DNA of 64,000 nucleotides from CAWIHS01 sp963836005 (GCA_963836005.1 CAWIHS010000003.1:186001-250000); one strand, 5' to 3'. Shown: positions 19,484 through 29,814, numbered from the stretch's first letter. The notes: generated by a model from the sequence alone, not told the origin. Program-made: numbers and translations.

Positions 19484-22400
19484 ATGGATTTAGTAAAATC
19501 CCTGGGCCTACATGAAAAAAAACTCAATGCTGAGGAAGAAAAGCGGCGTATCCAGCGTTATATCAACCTCAAATTATATTCCTCAGGCCAACCCTCCTGT
19601 ATTCCAGAATGTGATGATGAATTTTTCTCCGTGGTGCATGATTTACTGCAAAGCTATCGGGAAAAATCACGTTTACTGGCCGATCACCTGTGTCCTGCTG
19701 ATCAACGGATCCAGGATTTTATTAACAGCTATCTGGCAGATGCCGGGCTTGATATCACTCCCACGCTGCCATCCAATACCTTCATTCTGGATCAGCATGG
19801 AGTCGCCAGAGAACTGGCCATTCCAGTAGATGAAAACCACTTTGAATCTGACTATGTCAAAAGCTACCGCGTACACCAGGGCGTGTTGCACAATACGGTT
19901 CGGGACAGACGCACCACCGCAGGCTCCTTTCATATTGCCGAAGGCGGACTGCCGATCCCCGGTGATAAAAAAGCCGTTCCCAAAGAAACCTATGCCAAAA
20001 TGCTTCTGGCTGCCCTTAACCCGCCTCATGAACTCTTAACGCTGCCTTATACCTCCAGGCAGGATAAGAAAGCCAAATTATTCGTTTCACTGCTGCTGCG
20101 CCCCCTCGTGTGTCCTGAAATACCGGGCTTTGAAGCTGAAAAGTCCATGGAAATACGATTTTTTGTGCCTGCAACCCTGGTCAGTAATCTGGATTTTGTT
20201 GAAAGCATCTTTGGCAATGCCGGCAATCCGGCCCTGGCGGAAAATGATGCCGGTCTGGATATTGAGCACTGGAGCGGCCATTCGGGCTGCGTCATTCTTG
20301 CGCCTCACCTGGTTAAACTGACCAAAAAGGAACTGGGACTGCCGCACATTGAGCAGGCTACAGAAAAACAACGCCAGGATCTGATGTGCTGGGAAAATGA
20401 CGATGAACGCTACAATAACGGCCAGCCTTTTAAACTCACTGCTCGTGATAAACAGGGCGTGATTGTCACTCTCATCGCGGATAATTATTTCGGCTACTGC
20501 AAAAAGGAAGTCAAAACCCAGATCAGTTATGCGGCCAATCTGTTTGGACTGGCGGAGGAAGAACACGCCGGTGGCGCACTGGCTTTTCCCCGCCACAATC
20601 ATGGCGAAGCATTTGGCAAGGACAGCAGAACCAAAAACACCGCCTACAAATTTTCTGAAGTAGTGAAAAATTATGCTGAACTGATGGAACTGCAGCCTGA
20701 AGGCTATGGCATTGATAAATCTTTCCCGCAAATATTCTATATGCCCGAAAACCTGCAGATGGACCTGCCCAGCCAGACCGTGACCTGGCAGGCAAATGGG
20801 CAACAACATACGCTGAAACTGAAACCTGATATTATTTATGTTCATCCCAGCGGTTATAAAATCAGCATGGAAAAACATCCCCGCGCACCCAGCTGGAGAA
20901 TAGTGGGTACGGAAGCGGAAGGTACTTTTTGTCATAAGCCCTGTACCGTTTCAGGCGGCGGCAAATCGGAAATTTCCAAAGCCATTGACGATGCCGTCAT
21001 TTACGCGCCCTTATTTATCAATAACCTTGAAGAAGATCTCAATCAGGTTCAAGCCATCTTTGAGCATGATTATTCAAAACGCTATAAAGCTGAATTTCAG
21101 CCTGACTATAGCAAGGATCCTCACCGACCTCTGTTGAACATGAACCGGAGTCTGGGCTCGGTTATTAAAATGCTCACGCCATCGAGGGAAAAATTTACCG
21201 ATGAATATAATGACTGGCTGGAGGGGATCCCGGATCATATCAAAGCCCTGGTCTTTGTGATCAAGCGCTTTTATAAAAGTGAATGGGGCAGTCACTGGAA
21301 AAAACGTTTTACTGTGGATTTAATCAATGGTGAGCCGGGGCACGAACTAAAATACCTGAACAGACAGCTGATCATGTCCTATTTGCGGGTCGGTTTTGAT
21401 CCTAAAGGCTCATGGCGGATCTACAAGATGCGTCAGGACTATATCGTCGCGGAAAAACTGCAAATGGAAGATGATATCACTGTCTCCGTGATCGTACCGG
21501 CCAACATGTTACTGAATAAACCGGAGAAAAATAATTTTCCCTGCGTCAAGCTGGTCAAAAACTGTGAATACCGTCTGTTTCAACGTCCTGATGATGCGGT
21601 GATCAGAGGCTTTGATAAACAGGCTGAAAAAGACATGTCACAGCCGGGCACATTTACGGCTAATTATCAGCCACTGTCACCAGAAGATCTGATTGAAATT
21701 ACTGAAGATATCATTACTTTCAACGAGTATACCCAACCCATGCAGGACTTTCTTCTCGAGAGTCTCGACCAACAGGCCTATGCGGTATCATCCGCTCATC
21801 CATTACTGATTGATGGTAAGCCGAGTAAAAACCCGCGTTATCTGCAACTGCGTGCCGATCAGGCTGAACCCATCAAGCGTTATCTGGCTGAAGTCAGTGC
21901 CCGTCTGCATCGCGGCACGCCGCTTGACCAGCCTGTTTGCTTTCCGGTGGATGCGGTCCTCACCGGCCGCCGAAATAATCCGCCTGATCACAAGGCGGGT
22001 GTACGTTCTCTGGCTGTTTACAATCCCATCCATTATCAGGAATTACCGGAGCTGTTTATGGATTTTATCTGCAGCCTGACAGGTAAATCACCCTCCACCA
22101 CGGGCGCCGGTTCTGAAGGCGCGCTGACCAAAGGTCCATTCAATGCGCTCTACCCTACGGCGGATTTAAATAATGCCCTGGTGTCCTATATTCTCACCGG
22201 TTATTCCGGCTTCAGCAGCGCCGCTGGCTATGTGGGGCCGCACACTCAGGTCAACCATGATATCAGTCTGCTTATTCCGGAAATCTGGGCCAAACTGAAA
22301 CCAGAACAGCGACAGCCCGCCTATATGATCCGCAAGGGGCAGCTGGAAGCACTTGAAGACTTTGAGTACGCTGGAGAAAAGATCCTCGCCAGCCGTCTGG

Positions 22401-22942
22401 GCTACCGTATCACCAACCTGTTTGTACATGGGTTTTTAGGTAAAATTTTTGACAGTCCAGATGCGGTATTTGATGAACTGATCTTACGCCCGGAGACACA
22501 GAGCATGGCCGATTTTGTGGATGGTGTAAAAAATATTGTTGAAGCACAGCAAAGGGTGGCGCAGCGTTATATCAACGACGGTTCCATCCATCAGGCCTGT
22601 CCGCCGTTGAAAGCCTTGCTGCATATCATGGCCGAAGGAAGCTATCAAGGTAAGGATGTCCATCACCCGGACATTCGTGCTTTGTTCAGCCGGGAGAATA
22701 TGCTGGTCTCTGACTGGTATTTAAAACGCCTCAAATCCAAACAGCAGCGGGATATTAAATTATGGCAGCGGCATATAGAATACCTGTCCACATTTCTTGA
22801 ACGTGAAAGTCATGCCGACGAGGCCCGGCGTTTGAAACTCGTCAATCAGCTGTCCATTGCCGAAGCCAAGTTAACACATATATCCAGTGACACTTATCTG
22901 CAGGCTTTAGGCGGTACTCTCGGGGCAGATCCCATGGAATAA
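19484..22942 (+). CDS. Candidate diphosphate-dependent PEP carboxykinase
   Basis: A 1152-residue soluble protein. Length and overall character fit the PPi-type PEP carboxykinase family (about 1100-1190 residues), which interconverts PEP, CO2 and phosphate with oxaloacetate and PPi. A conserved-looking phosphate loop CHKPCTVSGGGKSEISK sits near residue 490 and resembles the P-loop of ATP- and GTP-PEPCKs. Other marked segments are YFGYCKKEVKTQISYAANLF and GYVGPHTQVNHDISL. The RBS is CAGGAG eight bases before the ATG. The next gene is glycogen phosphorylase, consistent with central carbon metabolism. I recognise the family from memory of its traits, not by alignment. Confidence 0.55.
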   Translation: MDLVKSLGLHEKKLNAEEEKRRIQRYINLKLYSSGQPSCIPECDDEFFSVVHDLLQSYREKSRLLADHLCPADQRIQDFINSYLADAGLDITPTLPSNTFILDQHGVARELAIPVDENHFESDYVKSYRVHQGVLHNTVRDRRTTAGSFHIAEGGLPIPGDKKAVPKETYAKMLLAALNPPHELLTLPYTSRQDKKAKLFVSLLLRPLVCPEIPGFEAEKSMEIRFFVPATLVSNLDFVESIFGNAGNPALAENDAGLDIEHWSGHSGCVILAPHLVKLTKKELGLPHIEQATEKQRQDLMCWENDDERYNNGQPFKLTARDKQGVIVTLIADNYFGYCKKEVKTQISYAANLFGLAEEEHAGGALAFPRHNHGEAFGKDSRTKNTAYKFSEVVKNYAELMELQPEGYGIDKSFPQIFYMPENLQMDLPSQTVTWQANGQQHTLKLKPDIIYVHPSGYKISMEKHPRAPSWRIVGTEAEGTFCHKPCTVSGGGKSEISKAIDDAVIYAPLFINNLEEDLNQVQAIFEHDYSKRYKAEFQPDYSKDPHRPLLNMNRSLGSVIKMLTPSREKFTDEYNDWLEGIPDHIKALVFVIKRFYKSEWGSHWKKRFTVDLINGEPGHELKYLNRQLIMSYLRVGFDPKGSWRIYKMRQDYIVAEKLQMEDDITVSVIVPANMLLNKPEKNNFPCVKLVKNCEYRLFQRPDDAVIRGFDKQAEKDMSQPGTFTANYQPLSPEDLIEITEDIITFNEYTQPMQDFLLESLDQQAYAVSSAHPLLIDGKPSKNPRYLQLRADQAEPIKRYLAEVSARLHRGTPLDQPVCFPVDAVLTGRRNNPPDHKAGVRSLAVYNPIHYQELPELFMDFICSLTGKSPSTTGAGSEGALTKGPFNALYPTADLNNALVSYILTGYSGFSSAAGYVGPHTQVNHDISLLIPEIWAKLKPEQRQPAYMIRKGQLEALEDFEYAGEKILASRLGYRITNLFVHGFLGKIFDSPDAVFDELILRPETQSMADFVDGVKNIVEAQQRVAQRYINDGSIHQACPPLKALLHIMAEGSYQGKDVHHPDIRALFSRENMLVSDWYLKRLKSKQQRDIKLWQRHIEYLSTFLERESHADEARRLKLVNQLSIAEAKLTHISSDTYLQALGGTLGADPME

Positions 22943-23060
22943 CGATTGATTATAGTAACCGTTATCAGCAGCACTGTTAAATTTCATGCTGCTGTGAGGT
23001 TTTTAAAAGCCCAGAGAGGAACAGATACTTACTGGCTGGATTAAGAGTGACGTTAATAGC

Positions 23061-23132
23061 ATGTTTTTAATCATCTTTGAATTGACTGTTATCTGTCTGG
23101 CCATTTTAGCGCTATGGTATCTGCTGCGTTAA
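23061..23132 (+). CDS. Possible 23-residue membrane peptide
   Basis: A short ORF in the gap before glgP encoding 23 residues: an acidic Glu at position 7 and otherwise an almost continuous hydrophobic helix ending YLLR. This is typical of small single-pass membrane peptides. A weak AAGAGTGA lies about 12 bases upstream. Nothing else confirms expression. Confidence 0.3.
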   Translation: MFLIIFELTVICLAILALWYLLR

Positions 23133-23247
23133 AAATAATACAATTATGACTATAACGATATCGTCGAGTATATTAAAATATTGCTTTTTTATACTAAACA
23201 TCATAAGTAAACCATTAAAAAACTTTATTACAACCGATTAAAAAACT

Positions 23248-25773
23248 ATGACAGATAATATACCTGTTTTCAAAATGCTGAAAAAAAGCAAGCCTAAAGC
23301 TGATTTAACAGATTTACCACCCCTGGGTATGAATGCCAGGGCACTTGCCGAAGATTTCAGGCATTACTACGGCCATACACTGGGTAGAGATAAAAATTGC
23401 AAATCCGTGCATTATCCCTACAAGGCACTGGCAGCCACATTACGCGACAGGCTTATGGAACGCTGGAAGAATACCCGCTATGCTTACGAAGCGGCTAACT
23501 GTAAACGGACCTATTATCTTTCCCTGGAATTCCTTATGGGACGAGCACTCGGCAACAGCATGCTCAATCTGGGATTAAATGATGAAGTTGAAAAATCTTT
23601 ATACAGCATGGGGCTGTACCTGGAAGAACTGACAGACTTCGAACCTGATCCCGGACTGGGTAATGGTGGTCTGGGCCGTCTTGCTGCCTGCTTCCTGGAT
23701 AGCTGTGCTACCCTGCAGCTGCCTGTTAAAGGTTATGGTCTACGCTATGAATATGGTATGTTCAGGCAGCATATTGAAGCCGGGTATCAGATTGAGGAAC
23801 CCGATCACTGGCTGCGAGATGGTAATCCCTGGGAACTTGAGCGTCCGGAGTACACCAGACGCATCAAATTTGGCGGTTATACCGAACATATGACCGACTG
23901 GAAAGGTGAGCCGCATATACGCTGGGTTGAAACTCATGATGTATTGGCAGTCCCCTATGACATTCCGGTACCTGGTTATCGGAACGGGACCGTCAATACC
24001 CTGCGACTTTGGAAAGCAGCGGCGACTGATGAATTCGATCTGGATGAATTCAATGCCGGCAGTTATATCGAAGCGGTTGCAGCAAAAAACACTGCTGAAC
24101 ATATTACCATGGTACTTTATCCCAATGACGCCAGTGAAAATGGTAAGGAACTGCGTTTACGCCAGCAATATTTTCTGGCTTCAGCCAGTCTGCAGGATGT
24201 TATACGAGAATGGTTAAAAGAGCATGGTGATTTCAGCGATTTTGCAGCCAAGAACTGTTTCCAGTTGAATGACACCCATCCCAGTATTTCAGTTCCCGAA
24301 CTTATGCGTCTACTCATTGATGTTCATGATTTACCCTGGGATGAGGCGTGGTCGATCACCTCTGAAACTATGGCTTACACTAACCATACCCTGTTGCCTG
24401 AAGCACTTGAAAAATGGTCTGTGCATCTGTTCAAGCAATTGCTGCCCCGACTGCTGGAGATCATTTACGAAATCAATACCCGTTTTATGTCAGAGGTATC
24501 TATGCACTGGCCAGGTGATTATGAACGCCTCGGCCGTATGTCCATTATTGAAGAACACGGAGATGGTTCTTCGTCCGTTCGTATGGCTTATCTTGCCATT
24601 GTAGGCAGTTTTTCTGTTAACGGGGTTGCAGCGCTGCACACCGAACTGCTCAAAAAAGGCTTATTTCATGATTTCTTTGAATTCTGGCCGAACAAGTTCA
24701 ACAATAAGACCAATGGAGTCACGCCCAGACGCTGGCTGGCTGGATGCAATACTGAATTACGCGGCTTAATCACCAAAACTATTGGCGACAGCTGGATCAC
24801 TGAACTGAGTTATCTGCATAAACTGAAAGAGAGCGTCAATAACAAAGCCTTCCGTAAAAAATGGAAGGAAATTAAACAGCTCAACAAACAGGCACTAGCA
24901 CAATTGATCAAGTCAGAATGTGCTGTTGAGTTCCATACCGATGCACTATTTGATGTTCAGGTAAAAAGGATCCATGAATACAAACGCCAGTTGCTGAATA
25001 TTTTGCATGTGATCCATTTATATAATCGTATAAAAACCGGCAATACCAAAAACTGGACCAATCGATGTGTACTGATTGGCGGTAAGGCGGCGCCCGGTTA
25101 TGTCATGGCCAAATCGATCATTAAACTCATTAATAACGTTGCCCGAGTGGTAAACAATGACCCTGCTGTAGGAGATCGTTTAAAAGTGGCTTTCTTCCCC
25201 AACTACCGGGTTTCTGCAATGGAAGTGATTTGCCCTGGAACGGATCTTTCAGAGCAAATCTCTACTGCTGGTAAGGAAGCATCGGGGACTGGAAATATGA
25301 AATTCATGATGAATGGTGCAATTACCATTGGCACACTGGACGGTGCCAATATAGAAATCCGCGAGGAGGTTGGAGATGATAACTTCTTCCTTTTCGGCCT
25401 CACGGCAGGAGAAGTTGAACAAACCCGCAAGACATATGACCCGGTTAAAATTATTGAAACGGATGAAAATTTAAAACAGGTTATACACCTGCTGGAAGTA
25501 GGTCATTTTAATCAGTTTGAAAAAGGCTTATTTGACGCTATTATTCATTCAATCAAAAACCCTCATGATCCCTGGATGACCGCGGCTGATTTCAGCTCCT
25601 ACGTAGAAGCTCAGGAAAGAGTTTCGCAGGCCTATCAAAATGAAAAACTCTGGACCACCATGAGTATTCTCAATACCTCCTGCAGCGGCAAGTTTTCTAC
25701 CGATCGGACCATGCAGCAATATAACAGGGACATCTGGAAACTTGATACGATAGCCGCCTATCCGGTCAAATAA
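23248..25773 (+). CDS. glgP: Glycogen/starch phosphorylase
   Basis: GlgP (841 residues) releases glucose-1-phosphate from glycogen using phosphate and PLP. The N-terminal YYLSLEFLMGRALGNSMLNL and EPDPGLGNGGLGRLAACFLDS segments and the C-terminal PLP-lysine signature EASGTGNMKFMMNGA are intact. Other active-site pieces are KRIHEYKRQLLN and FFPNYRVSAMEVICPGTDLSEQ. It lies downstream of the putative PPi-PEPCK, possibly but not certainly cotranscribed. A hairpin at 25794-25823 follows its stop codon. Confidence 0.97.
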   Translation: MTDNIPVFKMLKKSKPKADLTDLPPLGMNARALAEDFRHYYGHTLGRDKNCKSVHYPYKALAATLRDRLMERWKNTRYAYEAANCKRTYYLSLEFLMGRALGNSMLNLGLNDEVEKSLYSMGLYLEELTDFEPDPGLGNGGLGRLAACFLDSCATLQLPVKGYGLRYEYGMFRQHIEAGYQIEEPDHWLRDGNPWELERPEYTRRIKFGGYTEHMTDWKGEPHIRWVETHDVLAVPYDIPVPGYRNGTVNTLRLWKAAATDEFDLDEFNAGSYIEAVAAKNTAEHITMVLYPNDASENGKELRLRQQYFLASASLQDVIREWLKEHGDFSDFAAKNCFQLNDTHPSISVPELMRLLIDVHDLPWDEAWSITSETMAYTNHTLLPEALEKWSVHLFKQLLPRLLEIIYEINTRFMSEVSMHWPGDYERLGRMSIIEEHGDGSSSVRMAYLAIVGSFSVNGVAALHTELLKKGLFHDFFEFWPNKFNNKTNGVTPRRWLAGCNTELRGLITKTIGDSWITELSYLHKLKESVNNKAFRKKWKEIKQLNKQALAQLIKSECAVEFHTDALFDVQVKRIHEYKRQLLNILHVIHLYNRIKTGNTKNWTNRCVLIGGKAAPGYVMAKSIIKLINNVARVVNNDPAVGDRLKVAFFPNYRVSAMEVICPGTDLSEQISTAGKEASGTGNMKFMMNGAITIGTLDGANIEIREEVGDDNFFLFGLTAGEVEQTRKTYDPVKIIETDENLKQVIHLLEVGHFNQFEKGLFDAIIHSIKNPHDPWMTAADFSSYVEAQERVSQAYQNEKLWTTMSILNTSCSGKFSTDRTMQQYNRDIWKLDTIAAYPVK

Positions 25774-25793
25774 CTGACCCATATGTTAATGAT

Positions 25794-25823
25794 AGTGTCC
25801 ATCTTTTATGGATGGACACTATT
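25794..25823 (+). terminator. Hairpin after glgP, also repeat A end fragment
   Basis: GTGTCCATC, a short loop and GGATGGACAC form a strong stem 20 bases after the glgP stop. The T-run is poor, so intrinsic termination is plausible but unproven. The same GTCCATC arms form the end of repeat family A, so the terminator may derive from a repeat insertion. Confidence 0.5.
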
Positions 25824-25859
25824 CAGTTTCAAGATCGATAGTTCATCCTTAATCCTAAA

Positions 25860-26026
25860 ATAATCAGTTCAATCGTAGCGAGAGCGATTAAGGTGCTGAA
25901 GATTCAATAATTTACAGGTTATTTTGGACTTATTCGTAGCCACCCTACGGGTGAGTTCAAAATGTTCTGGAAAGTCTTGAAGATTCAGTGTATTAGACGC
26001 TCGCAGTAGGTTTAACTGATTTTTTT
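25860..26026 (+). repeat. Repeat family B copy
   Basis: Sequence around 25866-25905 (CAATCGTAGCGAGAGCGATT, then GGTGCTGAAG) and 25990-26026 (GACGCTCGCAGTAGGTTTAA, then CTGATTT) matches, with changes, the shorter element at 30359-30443. The copy here holds extra sequence between the two conserved ends. It is non-coding, between glgP and the convergent dehydrogenase gene. Confidence 0.5.
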
Positions 26027-26033
26027 AGGTTAA

Positions 26034-27176
26034 TTAATCATTGGGTTCAAGCCTTATAAGGCTGCCGTTATGGGCATCTGTAAGCAGATAAAGATACCCC
26101 TCCGGTCCGATACGGACATCACGAATTCTTCCCAGTTTTCTACTCAAATAGCGTTCTTCCCTGATGACCTTTCGCCCGTCGAATTCCAACCTCACCAGCT
26201 GCTGAAATTTAAGTGATCCAATCAACAAACTGTCCTGCCAATGCAGATATTTATCACCCAGGTAAAAACTCATGCCAGATGGAGCAATGGACGGTACCCA
26301 GTAATATTCAGGCTGCTGCATACCCAATTTACGGTTTCCTTCTCCAATTTTGCTTCCCGTACCATAATTAACTCCATAAGTGATCACAGGCCAGCCAAAG
26401 TTGACACCTTTTTTGATCATGTTGAGCTCGTCACCACCCTGCGGTCCATGTTCATGGGACCATAGTTGACCTGTTGCGGGATGCAGTGCCATACCTTGTG
26501 GATTACGGTGACCATAGCTAAAAATTTCAGGCTTTGCAGCTTTGACCGCAACAAAAGGATTATCATCAGGAATGCGGCCATCATCATGCAGACGGATAAT
26601 TGAGCCGGCATGATCAGAAAGGTTCTGAGCTCTCGGGCGATCCCCTCTGTCGCCAATAGATATATAAAGATAGTTTTTATGGTCAAATACCAGACGGCTT
26701 CCAAAATGACGTGACGTGGCTGTTTTTGGGGTCATACTAAAAATGACACGCCACTGGCTCAGGTGGTGCCCTTTTAATCGCGCCCTTGAAATTTCAGTCC
26801 CAACTTTACCATCAGGACCTTCTGCCGCATAGGAGAAATAAATCCAGCCGTTTTCCTTGAATTGCGGATGCAGGACAATATCCAATAAACCGCCCTGCCC
26901 AACTGCCGCAATATTGGGTAATCCCGAAATCGCTTTCGGGTTCAGTTTGCCCTGCTCTATAACCCTCAATCGACCGGGTCTTTCGGTCACCAGTATGCGT
27001 CCGTCAGGTAAAAAGGCCATACTCCACGGATGTTCCAGTCCGTCAGTGAGGGTAACTATATTGAAGATATTATCATTACCTTCTATCGGCCTGAGTGTCT
27101 GCGCACAAAAAGCAATAGGAGAATGCAATAACAGTATGATAGTCAGCAGCTTCAAATACATGTGTTTCATTATCAT
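26034..27176 (-). CDS. PQQ-dependent soluble sugar dehydrogenase
   Basis: A secreted beta-propeller dehydrogenase of the YliI/soluble aldose sugar dehydrogenase type (380 residues) that oxidises sugars with PQQ in the periplasm. A Sec signal peptide (LKLLTIILLLHSPIAFCAQ) opens the protein. Family signatures follow: LEHPWSMAFLPDGRILVTE, HFGSRLVFD, YGHRNPQGMALHP and SHEHGPQGGDELN with the PQQ-binding His/Arg region. The likely start is one of three close ATGs. No PQQ biosynthesis genes are in the window. Confidence 0.92.
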   Translation of the reverse strand: MIMKHMYLKLLTIILLLHSPIAFCAQTLRPIEGNDNIFNIVTLTDGLEHPWSMAFLPDGRILVTERPGRLRVIEQGKLNPKAISGLPNIAAVGQGGLLDIVLHPQFKENGWIYFSYAAEGPDGKVGTEISRARLKGHHLSQWRVIFSMTPKTATSRHFGSRLVFDHKNYLYISIGDRGDRPRAQNLSDHAGSIIRLHDDGRIPDDNPFVAVKAAKPEIFSYGHRNPQGMALHPATGQLWSHEHGPQGGDELNMIKKGVNFGWPVITYGVNYGTGSKIGEGNRKLGMQQPEYYWVPSIAPSGMSFYLGDKYLHWQDSLLIGSLKFQQLVRLEFDGRKVIREERYLSRKLGRIRDVRIGPEGYLYLLTDAHNGSLIRLEPND

Positions 27177-27441
27177 GCTCTCCAGCAGATGTCATAACAC
27201 CTGAAAATACTTTTCACCGTCAAGTAATTGCCCGGCATGTTGTTCTTAACCTGAGAATTCCTTCTAAAACAGCCCCTTACGGACAGTAAAACGCTCATAA
27301 GACATGGCTTATATATTAGTCTGTTTTAAGTTCAGCGATCAAGCGACTGTTTCACTGATTTCAATAATTAACAGACTACCTGCAAGTTCATAAGGTAATC
27401 CCTTTGCATGAGTGTCATTGATTTATAATTTTACCGTCCTT

Positions 27442-27774
27442 ATGTCTTTAACTATGAGTATAGATGCATTAAAAAAGATGTTGCTGCAAGGTCAGGATAA
27501 TATGATACTGCGGTTTGGCCTGGGCCAGGCATTATTAAAAGCCGGACAGACATCAGAAGCCATTGAGCACTTACAGGCGGCCCTGGAATTCGATCCTGAA
27601 TATTCTGCTGCATGGAAACTGCTGGGAAAAGCCCGGGCAGAAAACGCAGAGCAACACCTTGCCATCGAGACCTACGAAAAAGGCATCTGCATAGCTGAAA
27701 AGAAAGGTGACATCCAGGCCGCAAAGGAAATGCGGGTCTTTTTAAAACGTTTGCTTAAACTGCAAAACACCTGA
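27442..27774 (+). CDS. TPR repeat protein
   Basis: A 100-110 residue cytoplasmic protein of two to three tetratricopeptide repeats; AIEHLQAALEFDPEYSAAWKLLG fits the TPR consensus, and a conserved N-terminus LLQGQDNMILRFGLGQALL precedes it. Such small TPR proteins probably mediate protein contacts; no partner is evident here. Three in-frame ATGs compete (27412, 27442, 27454); the family usually begins MSIDALKKML, favouring 27454 or 27442. Confidence 0.75.
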   Translation: MSLTMSIDALKKMLLQGQDNMILRFGLGQALLKAGQTSEAIEHLQAALEFDPEYSAAWKLLGKARAENAEQHLAIETYEKGICIAEKKGDIQAAKEMRVFLKRLLKLQNT

Positions 27775-28008
27775 AATCATTAGCTTTGCAGTCTTTTACA
27801 CCATGGTGCAAGATTATATTTCAACATTCTCGACAATTAAAGTTAAGTTTTTCTGGCTAAATCAATAATATTCATATATAGTATCTCCAGCTACAGATTT
27901 TGTTATTGGCAGTTATGGTTATTCCCACCAAGTTATCCTTCTGAATTCCCTGTTTCATTACCTGTAAGCAACGTTTATTATTTTCAATTTTTTTAGGTAA
28001 CAATTTAT

Positions 28009-28212
28009 ATGTCTACAGGTACAGTAAAGTGGTTTAACGAAGCCAAAGGTTTTGGTTTTATTTCTCAGGATGATGGCGGCGCAGATGTATTCGTACATTT
28101 CAAGGCAATTCAAGGCTCGGGTTTCAAGACCTTGAGTGAAGGCCAGGCGGTCACTTTTGATATAGAAAATGGTCCCAAAGGCCCTCAGGCTTCAAACGTT
28201 ACTCCCTCATAA
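28009..28212 (+). CDS. Cold-shock domain protein
   Basis: A 67-residue CspA-family single-stranded nucleic acid binding protein. The RNA-binding motifs KGFGFISQDD and DVFVHFKAI are intact, and it begins with the canonical TGTVKWFNEAKGFGF. It acts as an RNA chaperone. The gene is followed by a strong terminator and then an RRM protein gene. Confidence 0.95.
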   Translation: MSTGTVKWFNEAKGFGFISQDDGGADVFVHFKAIQGSGFKTLSEGQAVTFDIENGPKGPQASNVTPS

Positions 28213-28236
28213 AGACCCAATCGGATAAACCGATAT

Positions 28237-28268
28237 GAAGAACCCCGCTTCGGCGGGGTTCTTTTTTT
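28237..28268 (+). terminator. Rho-independent terminator after csp
   Basis: AACCCCGCTTCGGCGGGGTT forms a perfect GC-rich stem with a TTCG loop, followed by CTTTTTTT. It lies 25 bases after the csp stop, so csp and the following RRM gene are probably separate transcripts. Confidence 0.95.
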
Positions 28269-28313
28269 CAGCTTTTTAAACATCATTCAATTGACTCCAC
28301 AAGGAGAGCGGAA

Positions 28314-28571
28314 TTGAAAAAACTGTTTGTTGGTAATTTACCAGCCAATACTTGCGAAAAAGATATTCAGACCCTGTTTTCCGAATTCGGAACTGTGCGT
28401 TCATCCAGACTTGTAATTGATGTTTTTTCTGGTCAATGTAAAGGCTTTGGTTTTATTGAAATGGAAGGACACGAGGCACGCGCCGCCATCGCAGGCCTGA
28501 ATGGTAAAGATTTCAATGGAAAGACGATAAAAGTTAATTTTGAAAGCCCGCAAAAGGGACGCCGACGTTAA
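28314..28571 (+). CDS. RRM-type RNA-binding protein
   Basis: An 85-residue single RNA recognition motif. RNP2 (KLFVGNLP) and RNP1 (CKGFGFIEM) are both intact. It starts with TTG at 28314; AAGGAG at 28301-28306 gives ideal spacing and decides this start. The short basic tail KGRRR is typical. Proteins of this type bind RNA, often with cold-responsive expression, which fits the preceding csp gene. Confidence 0.92.
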   Translation: MKKLFVGNLPANTCEKDIQTLFSEFGTVRSSRLVIDVFSGQCKGFGFIEMEGHEARAAIAGLNGKDFNGKTIKVNFESPQKGRRR

Positions 28572-28755
28572 TAAACAGGATGTAGTGATATCGTTCCTTC
28601 CAGCATTAAATATCTATACCCAGGATACTTTATTTTGCATGTATTTTGGACGCCCTGGAGGCAAAACTATCCGTCTGCAAGACTCTTATCGTAGTGCAGA
28701 CGAATAGGTTCATCCCTGCAATGCAGGCATTTCCAGCTTCATTTTTCCTCTAACT

Positions 28756-29814
28756 TCAACTAGCTGTCAGCTGGACACTGCTGCCCTGTCTGGAACTGAT
28801 GATGTCCAGACGCAGCGCCATCTGTTCTTTTAGTTCGCTGACATGGGAAATAATGCCGATCATTCTCCCTGATGACTGTAGATCAATCAGCGCTTTGATC
28901 GCCAGATCCAGTGATTCCATATCCAGACCGCCAAAACCTTCATCGATAAACAGAGTGTCCAGCTTTATTCCTCCGGCATAAGCCTGAACCACGTCAGATA
29001 AACCCAGCGCCAGTGACAGTGCAGCCATAAAGGATTCTCCTCCTGACAGGGTGGCCACCGAACGGGTTTTACCTGTATAGGCATCTTCCACTTCCAGTTC
29101 CAGGCCGGATGCTTTATTCCCCCTGGCTCGTTCTTCTTTGCGGACTAGCTGATAACGGCCTTTACTCATTAGGCTCAGACGATGCGATGCCTCTATCAGC
29201 ACATCATCCAGCAGTACGCTCAATACAAACCGCTGCAAACTGATTTTGTTACCTGTACGTCCATTCGCTACCTCACTGAGTGTGCCGTAAACCTTATAAC
29301 TTGCTTCCAGTTCTGCGTAGATGGTGTATGCTTTAGCCAGTTTATCTCTGACTGCAGCCAGTTCATTGCAGCGGCTCTGCAGTTTTCGCCATGCGGCATC
29401 CGCCTGTTCCCAGCAGACCCGTTGTTTATCAAGTTGCGCCTGCAATCGTTGCAGATCCGGCGGAATTTTATCAGCCAGCTGCTGTTCCTGTTCCCTGACA
29501 ACCCCGGAAATTGAGCTGAGTTCATTGTAGAACTGCTGGATCTCATGTTCCAGTTCGTTCTGCCTGCTCTGTTCCATCTGCACCTTAAGAAATGATGCTT
29601 CATCTGCAAAATCACTTGCTAGCAGGGTCTTCTTCCAGTTATCTTGCGCCTCGTGACAAAGAGCCTGCATAGCTGTCAATTGCTGCTGATAACTATTCAG
29701 CGCGGATACACTGGCAGTCAGTTGATTTTGTTGCTTTTCCTGGAGTTGCGATGACTCTTCGTAGGCCAGGGTTAAACTGCTGATCCGCTCATTTAGCACA
29801 CTCAGTTTGTGCAT
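28756..29814 (-). pseudogene. sbcC: sbcC, C-terminal third only
   Basis: A 352-residue reading frame matching only the C-terminal part of SbcC, the SMC-like ATPase of the SbcCD nuclease (normally over 1000 residues). Coiled coil fills residues 1-150; the ABC signature LSGGESFMAALSLALGLSD and the Walker B/D-loop LFIDEGFGGLD are present. The N-terminal Walker A half and zinc hook are absent. In the same frame a stop lies just eight codons before this ATG, and the homology seems to begin within those codons (RDNQQV). The frame overlaps the truncated sbcD by one base, so an internal deletion joined the two genes. It cannot form a working ATPase. Confidence 0.85.

Noticed and set aside
20087..20935. 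282-codon minus-strand ORF
   Set aside because: It lies wholly antisense to the 1152-residue protein gene and shows no motif or RBS.
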